Origin: Echinarachnius parma
Lineage: Eukaryota; Echinodermata; Echinoidea; Clypeasteroida; Echinarachniidae
Assembly (NCBI GenBank): GCA_037951105.1
Contig: JBAMJV010007480.1
Location: forward strand, 1-64,000
Direction: 5' to 3'
DNA: 64,000 bases
Positions 52,301 through 61,300 of this stretch are shown in pieces. The notes beneath the pieces are model-generated. The model ran no database searches. It was given only the letters and a program-made list of their open reading frames with translations, and was not told the DNA's origin. Position numbers and translations under genes: made by a program. The first letter of the stretch is position 1, and the number at the start of each line of letters is the position of its first letter.

Positions 52301-55300
52301 ACCTTCAAGGCTCAAGCTCTACAGGCAAGACCAGGAACCGGTCAACTAAAGACCGCAAAACCCACAAAATAGGCCTATCTCTATGAAAATGTATTTCTGA
52401 ATAAAGCATTCCATCGTTTAATCTTTTTTTTATAAACTAGGTTGACTGTACTGAAGAGACAAAGCTGTACTCAGACCATGGTGTGACTGGCTACCCAACC
52501 CTCAAGCTCTACAGGCAAGACCAGGAACTAGTCAACTAAAAACCACTATGAAAATGTATTTCTGAAAGCATTCTGTCGTTTTATCTTTTTTTTATATAAA
52601 CTAGGTTGACTGTACTGAAGAGACAAAGCTGTGCTCGGACCATGGTGTGACTGGCTACCCAACCCTCAAGCTCAACAGGCAAGACCAGGAACCGTCAACT
52701 ATAAACCACAAAATAGGCCTATCTCTATGAAAATGTATTTTTGAATAAAGCATTCTGTTGTTTTATCTTTCTGTATTCAGGTTGACTGTACTGAAGAGAC
52801 CAAGCTGTACTCAGATCATGGTGTGACTGGCTACCCAACCCTCAGGCTCTACAGGCAAGACCAGGAACCGGTCAACTAAAAAACGCAAAACCCACAAAAT
52901 AGGCCTATCTCTATGAAAAATGTATTTCTGAATAAAGCATTCTGTTGTTTTATCTTTTTTTATAAACTAGGTTGACTGTACTGAAGAGACGAAGCTGTGC
53001 TCGGACCATGGTGTGACCGGCTACCCAACCCTCAAGCTCTACAGGCAAGACCAGGAACCGGTCAAGTACAAGGGAAAGAGAGACTTGGAGGCCCTTGATA
53101 AGTTCGTCCAGGATGAACTGAACCCACAGGTACGGCTAATACTTGCTCTTTCCATCTTGTTATAGAGTACAGAAGCCACGACGTCATAAAAATCCTTTTT
53201 TTGAATTTTCAAATTTGAACTTCATTTTCCGAAAGAGCATACAAAATAATGTCCAAGTACCAAAAATCGATTGAATATGTTTAGTATTGGCTGAGATATG
53301 CCCATCCGAATTAATTTTGTGTCAATAGGCAATCAGTGTTATAGTGGTCTGGTTTATAACTTTATGAACCAGAGCACTATAACACTGATTGCCCATTGAA
53401 GTAAAATTCTTTCGGATGGTTATATCTCAGCCAATACTTCACATATTCAATTGATTTTCGGTATTTGGACATTATTTGTTATGCTCTTTCGGAAAATGAA
53501 GTTCAAATTTGAAAATTCGAAAAATAGATTTTTGATGACATCACACTTCACCACTCTATAGAGGCAAATATTTGACCAGAACCGGTAACTATTTTCTCCC
53601 AGTAAAAACACTTAAACGGACTTAGTAACATTGTCCGAATCCTCAAAATTCAATTGGAATTCTAGCAGTTCCCTCATTGTATTTGTATTAGCAATAAAAG
53701 CATGGGACAGGTTTCGGTTTTTCAAATTTCCCTTTTGTTAAAAAGATATTTACGATTGAAGTGTTAAAAGGTTAAACTATCCACTGGACCATCAAAATCG
53801 TGTACAAAGTGAGGGCAATGAGTTAGTAAATATCACTTTGCATTTTTGCTCATTGCTCGGCCATATAACTTGAAATTTTCACACAACACCCAGTGAACAT
53901 ATCAGATAACAACAATATACATGTACATTGTATCAATCATTCATCACTTTTTGCACATGTCAACAAAGTTACTAGATCCCTTTTATACCACAATCAAAGA
54001 GCAGTGTTGATAAATCAATGTACCTGTGGTGTGATGTGGTGACACAGGATTGGTAGGGCACATGCTTTTCAATAATGGGATCCCGAGACCATTGTCTGCG
54101 AAATTCGTACCCGTCGTAATAATTATAAAGCATGCAAAATGCCTCCTTGAGGCTCCTTGCGGCACAAAGTGTTGTCAGAACCCGACGGTTGATTAAGAAA
54201 CTCCATGTGCACGTCATCTAAAGGTTTTATAAAAACATGCGTCGATTTTGTATAAGCATTGCGGCGTAACAATTTGGTCACGATTTTCGCAAGACACGTA
54301 CCATAACTGTCTAAGCGCATGCGCACTTGCGACTGGGTACGGATTTAGCACTACACCGGAAGGAGGTGAAATCCTCTATGTCAATAATATTCTCAATGCG
54401 CATGAGCTGCTCGGAAGGAATACTTCCCAGGGAGTGGAGATCGTGCCTACAGTGCAAGCTGACATTGTGTCCTATGCCTGGGGTAATCATAGAGTAAAGC
54501 GCTAAGAGATTTTATTATCATCTGACTTAGTAAAATATGTGTCATTGATTGGCTAAACACAGTCACATGATTGCCATGTCAGTTTTAACTGTTACATGGC
54601 AGATGCACTGTTCACCGCATGACGCACGCTGCAAAAGAGATTGTATTATGACCTCACAATGAGAACCAAAGCTATGTTGTTTTTGATGCATGAATGTGTA
54701 TATTTTAGCCCCTGGATTTAGTCAGATGATAAAACAGTTAACTTTGTAGTCGGGGAAAATCATGGAATGTTCCACTCCTCAGGATTTTAAATGCTATTTT
54801 GTGTAGAAATCTTCCCTCAATAGCATTTAAAATCCCTCGGAGTGGAACATTCCGTGCTATTCCGTCCACCACCAATTTGATATTGAATCATGTAAGGCGA
54901 TATATTAATCAAATTATTCCTTTTTATCCTGCAGGAGGCAGAGGTTCCCCAACCTCCCGAAGCCAAGCAAGGTCTCTACGAGCTGACCGAAACCAACTTC
55001 AAGGACCACGTTGCCAAGGGCAGCCACTTTGTCAAGTTCTATGCACCGTGGTGCGGCCACTGCAAGCGTCTCGCACCTGTATGGGAGCAACTTGCCCTAG
55101 GATTCCAACATAGCGACATTGTGACCATTGCAAAGGTATATGCCGGTGAAATTAGGGATTAGGGATGTTTAGCACCATCAGTTCCTGTAAAATTGTATTC
55201 TTTAATTTTTAGGTTTAATGCAAGTTAAATGCAAGTGAGCCTCTAAAATTAACTGTGGTAGCTGTGCACATGGAATTTTATTGCGTTTTATACCAAAAGT

Positions 55301-58300
55301 GAGTTCAATCTTACGATGATAGTATGGTCGGTCATCCAGCATAGAAGCAGCTTGTAAACCTTAGGTTATGCTTTGCCTTGAGGATTGATGTTGTGCTCTT
55401 CACCTAAGTATCATTTTTAATTACCTCTAGAGTAACTTGTTGCCATTACTGTATACCAGTTCTTTGCATTATAATCTAGTATGATATATTGTATGTTTCC
55501 TATAATTTGTTTATCATTTGTAATGTTTTTTTTACTCTGTGAATTCACTTGCAATTTAGCTTTATTGTCTATAATAGTTGAAATAAATGAATAACAATCA
55601 TAATAATGGACAAGACAAACATTGTAATTGCTGCTCTCTACCGAGGTGTATAAATGGGGACCCGGTAGGAGGTGAAAGCCTATGTGTGAAGGATCTTCTC
55701 AATGCCCATGAGCCGCTTGGAAGGAATGCTCCCCAGGGAGTGGAGATTGTGCACACAATGTGTGCTGGTTTGCATTGTATCCTGTGACCGGGATATTATC
55801 ACTGTAAAGCGCTTAGAGATGATTATCGATCATATTAGGCGCTATATAAACCAAGTATATTATTATTATTATTATTATTATTTTAATTGACTTGGTTTAT
55901 TGTTTTGTTGCCCAGGTTGACTGCACTGCGCACAGGGCTGTCTGTGAACGCTTTGAGGTCAAAGGTTATCCAACACTCAAGTTCATCAAGGATGGAGAAG
56001 CGGTATGTATGACACTGTGATGCAAAGTATTTGTGACCGGCTATAGCAAAACCCGGCACTTGTCGGTAAAAATCAAAATGTAGATGTTCATACCATTACA
56101 AAGGCCTCATTACAAGCTTTCATTTGATCCTTTGTTCGAACTAATTCGTCAATAATTGGCGAAGATATGATTATTTCAATTTTACAATCATAGGTCTTAT
56201 ACACACATTGTGTGAACTTAAAATGCCCATTTCTTTGAAAGATGAATTACCGACAATTGCCGGGTTTTGCTATAGCAGGTCACATTTGTATGTAAAGTAT
56301 TTGCCTCGCCAACAAAGTGACCAGAGGTGCTGGCCCGGATTCACAAAGGAGGTTTATACAAACCATGGTTTAAATGGTCTACATCTATGGAGTGCTGCTC
56401 ATAGACAAGTAAAACAATTTATAATTTCTTATAATATGGCTGTTAGTGCTTGCTAACCAGCAAATTTCACAAAGGAGGTTTTTACAAACCATGGTTTAAA
56501 CCATGGTTTACATCTATGGAGTGCTGCTCGTAGACAAGTAAAACAATTTATAATTTCTAATGATATGACTATTAGTGCTTGCTAACCAGCAATGTTCACC
56601 ATTTGAGAAGACAAAAATGTATATGGTGCATTTAGTAAAGGTGTACCATCAGCATTGTTAACAAGTAAGGAGGTTACATTCTTTCTCCATCAGTTTATTA
56701 ATGGCACTCCATAGATGTAGACCATGGATGAACCATGGTTTGTACAAACCTCCTTCGTGAATCCTAGATATGTTTTCAGGCAGTCCGTCCGTAGGGACAT
56801 AGGTACCTCTGTCCATCCTGTTTATCTTTCTTGCGGTATCTTGAGAACAAGTAAATGGATCAATATCAAACTTGGTATGAATGTACATATCAGTGGACAA
56901 TGATCAGGTTAGATTTGGGGGTCATGCACTCAAAGGTTGACTGAATACTGCTTGAGCGATTACCATCATACTCAAATTAATACAATAGATTCAGTCTATG
57001 TCAACTTGGGCTTGATGGTGACAGTCACAGACCCATCTAGTTTCCCCGGTTGATTCTTAGAGGAAAGACTGTGACCCATTGAGTATGTTACCAAGATGAC
57101 TAGACACAATGACAAGGGGGGAGCAAAGGTCCACCCCCCCCCCCCCCCCCCCCACCACCCCTAACAATTAAGATAAGAAAGAGGTGGTTAATTCTAGTTG
57201 TTAATCTTTATTTCTAGGTTGATTCTTACAGGGGAGGTCACGACCACCTATCACTCAATGAGTATGTCAATAAGATGACCAAGAGAACGATGAGGGGGGG
57301 GGGGGGGGGGGGCTGGGAAGCTGCACCCCTCTCCCCACCAAAAGATAGATTAGATAGAAGAACTTAAAAAGTCTATGGGGATTTCAGAAACTCAAAGGGA
57401 ACAGGTTAATGGTGGTCAATGATGATATTTTGGGGTTTTTCCAGGTTGATGCCTACAGGGGAGGCCGTGACCACCTAGCGCTCAAGGAGTATGTGACCAA
57501 GATGACCGCGAGCAGCGGCGAGGCTGCACCCCCTGCCCCTCAGAAGGAGGAGAAGGTAGATGCTGCTGCCCCTGCTGGAGAGGAACCAGTTGCCTCTGAT
57601 TCAAAGGTATACATATGTATCACCTATTGGAATTATTTGTTATTATAGTCTTAAATTCAACCCTAAAAACTGTGCTTTAGAATTAAATTCATGGGTTGAA
57701 TTTCACACTCCATATTGGTTATTCCTAATGAAGGGTTTAAATGCACAAAAAAAAACACTAAAACCAATTTGGCTACTGTGAGATGATTGTGATGAATCCT
57801 GCTGGAAAAGAAAGACATTATTATAAAGGTAATGTGTCATATTATTACATGCATTGGTAGGCCATGAGTAATGTATCATTTTTAAATGGTTGGTGGGTGG
57901 GCAAGGGGGGCGAGGCTGCACCCCCTGCCCCTCAGGAGGAGGAGAAGGTAGATGCTGCTGCCCCGGCTGGAGGGGAACCAGTTGCCTCTGATTCAAAGTT
58001 ATGCATATATACACCACCTTTTGGCCCTCCTTCTCATTAGGGGCTTAAAATCACCCCTAAAAGATGTGTTTTAGAATTGGTAATTCTAAAAGAAGGATTA
58101 AAATTTTTAAAAAACAATAGGAAACAATTTGAGTGAGAAACAAATTAAAACAAAAACAAAATATCTGCTAGTTTACCTTGCTGTGCAATGAGTAAGGTAT
58201 CATTTAAAAGAGGGGGCAAGGAACTCGCTAAAGAGGAGAAGGTAGATGTGGCTAACCCTGCTGTTGAAGAACCAGTTACCTCTGATTTTAAGGTTTGCAC

Positions 58301-61300
58301 ATAACCAGGGCTCAACACTGCTGCCTTCTTGGCCAGGGGCCGGTAAAATTGCACCTTGGGCCAGCAAATAAAAAGGGATGGAAGTCGTGTTATTTAATCT
58401 TTTCTTTCAGGTTTATTTTTACAGGGGAGGTGGTGACCACATATCACTCAAAGAGTATGCCACAAGGTTGACTTAAAAATAGCCGTTAGAGGGGATTTTG
58501 AATTCAAACTTAGAGGGGATTTTGATGTAAAATGTGACGTTGGGCCAGCAAAAAAGGTGGATGGAAGTCATGTTTTGAAGGCCCCATTGGGCAACTAGAC
58601 TAAGAAAATTGAAAGTAACTGTCAGAAAAAATCTTGCATTCTTCTATGTCATCAAAGGCAATAAGAGTTTGAAAATAAGTCAGTTTGCATATTTAAGCAC
58701 GAGAAAATGTTTGTTTGGGCCACCAAAAAAGGAAAGGAAATTATTTTATTGGACAGTCAGAGCTACAAGCAAAGAAAGTTAGTTTGCCCATCCCAGCACA
58801 TTTACTTTAACAAGATACTGTGCCCCACGTCTTGGCCAGTCCTTTCACAATTATCAAAATACTATACTGTAGCTTTATGTGTTAGTATATTCACAGAAGT
58901 GATTGTTAATATATAATTACAACTGGATATTGCAAAACCATGCATATGTCGGTAAGAAGGCGGAAGAAGGCGTCAAAAGAAAGCTTGTGATGAGGCCTTT
59001 CTCATGGCTAGAAAATCAAAATTGTGATCATTACCGACACGTGCAGGGTCCGGCTATATCCAGTCACAATTACTAAACTTTTTGAATATTCATTTTCCCC
59101 TTGTTTTATTTGTTCTAGGTTGTAGTTCTGACCGGGGATAACTTCCAAGCAGAGGTCTCATCCGGGACTACATTCATCAAATTCTATGCTCCATGGTAAG
59201 ATTATTTTGTGCAGTATTGAGTTACGCATAAAGACTAAAAGTGTTTGGGGGGTTTTTTTTAACAAATAATATTTTTACCTAGCGATAATTTGCAGGGTCC
59301 TATATTCACTCTCAACAGTCAGAAAATTATATTGCTACTGTGTTATAGTACAATCAGGGCTCAACACCATACCTGCCAATGGTTCAGATTTAATCTGAAT
59401 ATTCAGATTTTCTGAATATTTAGGACAGTAACAATCTGAATACAGTCAACTTCGCGTAAGTCGATCTTGACGGGACCATGTGAAACACATCGACTTAGGC
59501 GATATTCGACTTGCGCGTAAGTCGAAGAAAATCCTACTATACTACGCGATGCACGCGCGTGGTACGTGTACGTCTTCGTGACATTCGTTATGCGAGCATG
59601 CATTGAAGGACGCTACCGGTACCGTACGGTGTACGTATGGGGAGAAAAGGGAGAGCAAGAGAGAGAGGTGCGAGATAAGAACAGAGGATCTAGGAGCGTC
59701 AGATCAGTGCGTTGGCAGTGCAGTGCGCAATCGGTAACACATTGGGGTTTAGTTCGAGCAAGGAGTAAAAATAACTTCTTGCTTCGAATTACGCGATGCA
59801 AATTTCATGTTTTGCTTTGAAAGTGTGTCGGGAATTTGATCGACTTAGGCGATAATTCGACTTACAAAAATCGACTTATGCAGAAGAATAACACACGCAA
59901 GTGTATGACGATAAATCAGGACTATTTATAATCATCGACTTACACGATTATTCGATATATGCGACTTCGACTTACGCGGAGTTGACTGTATATCAGATTT
60001 TTCAAATTTTCATTTTTCATTTTTAAATAAATTTTTTCTTTTTTAGTATTAGTTTACAATTTTCTACCCATATTCTATATCCATGTTACGCCCAGTGTGC
60101 TATTTTTCAGCCAAAGTTGGCTTGTTGTATCATGTACTGCGATTTGAGAGTTCACGTGTCGCCAAAACCCCTGCAGTGGCGCTGCCCCTTGACCCCGATG
60201 GGGGCTCCGCCCCCAGACCCACGCAAAGGGTTCAGATTTCTTATTTTCAAATGTTGGCAGGTATGCAACACTACACTTGCCCGGGGCAAAATTGATGTGG
60301 GGCAGGTAAAGTTACATAAATGGTCTAGTTTGGTTGCCCGATTAGGCAAGTAACATTTTTGTTCAATTACAAAAGAAAAAATGTAATTCGTTAACCCGTT
60401 GCTTATGGGAACTGGGTAGGCTATGTACAAAGTCTATGGGGACTTCAGAATCTCGAAGTATGACTTTACTTGCCCAATAGGGCCAGTAGAGACTAGAGAG
60501 AAAAGTTTAAATGTGGAGGCTCGCTACAATGTTCACTGTTCAGAAAAAATCCAACTCATTCTGAGAAGATCATCTCACTTTTGGTCAGTATGATCCAATC
60601 CAATTATCGTCAAATTAAGATAAAAGATTATGTCTTTGCTTTTTCAAGTATAAATAATACTGTGGAAGCGGTGTGGCAAGATTGGTAGAGCGCTTGCTTT
60701 CAGATCGTGAGATCCCAAGTTCGAACCCAGACCACTCCGTTTGTACTTTAGCAAGGCATTTAAAGGGACTTAGTAACATTGTCCAAATCCTCAAAATAAA
60801 TTTTTCATTCTAGCGGTTCCCACATACCTTGTTGTATTCGTATTAACAATAAAATCATGGGACAGGTTTTGTTTTTTCAAATTTCCCTTTCGTTACAAAG
60901 ATATGTACGATCGAAGTATTCAGATAAGAAAACTCTTCTGTGTACAAAGTGAGTGCAATGAGTTATTGAATATCACTTTGCATTTTCGCTCATTACTTGG
61001 CCATGCAATGTCCATTTGACTTGAAATTTTCACACAATACCCTGTGTACATATGAGATAACAATAATATACATTGCATTAACCATTCATCACTTTTTGCA
61101 CATGTCAACAAAGTTACTAGATCCCTTTAATCCACATTGCTGCTCTCTACCCAGGTGTATAAATGGGTACCTGGTCTGGTGAAAATTAGCTTGGTGCACT
61201 AATATGGTTGCCCGCGGCTAGTATGCTCCCTGGGGAGTTGAGAATGTGTACAAGATAATTGTGCGGGTCTGAACTGTACCAAATAACCAGGGATAATAAT

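Noticed and set aside
57218-57293. Alternative exon 6
   Set aside because: The good acceptor and 20 matching codons are followed by a G run that breaks the linker, and there is no donor, so it cannot act as an internal exon.
60674-60730. tRNA gene candidate (A and B boxes)
   Set aside because: The sequence continues into a SINE body with an ATT tail, and a full cloverleaf with acceptor stem is not evident. It is called a SINE head instead.
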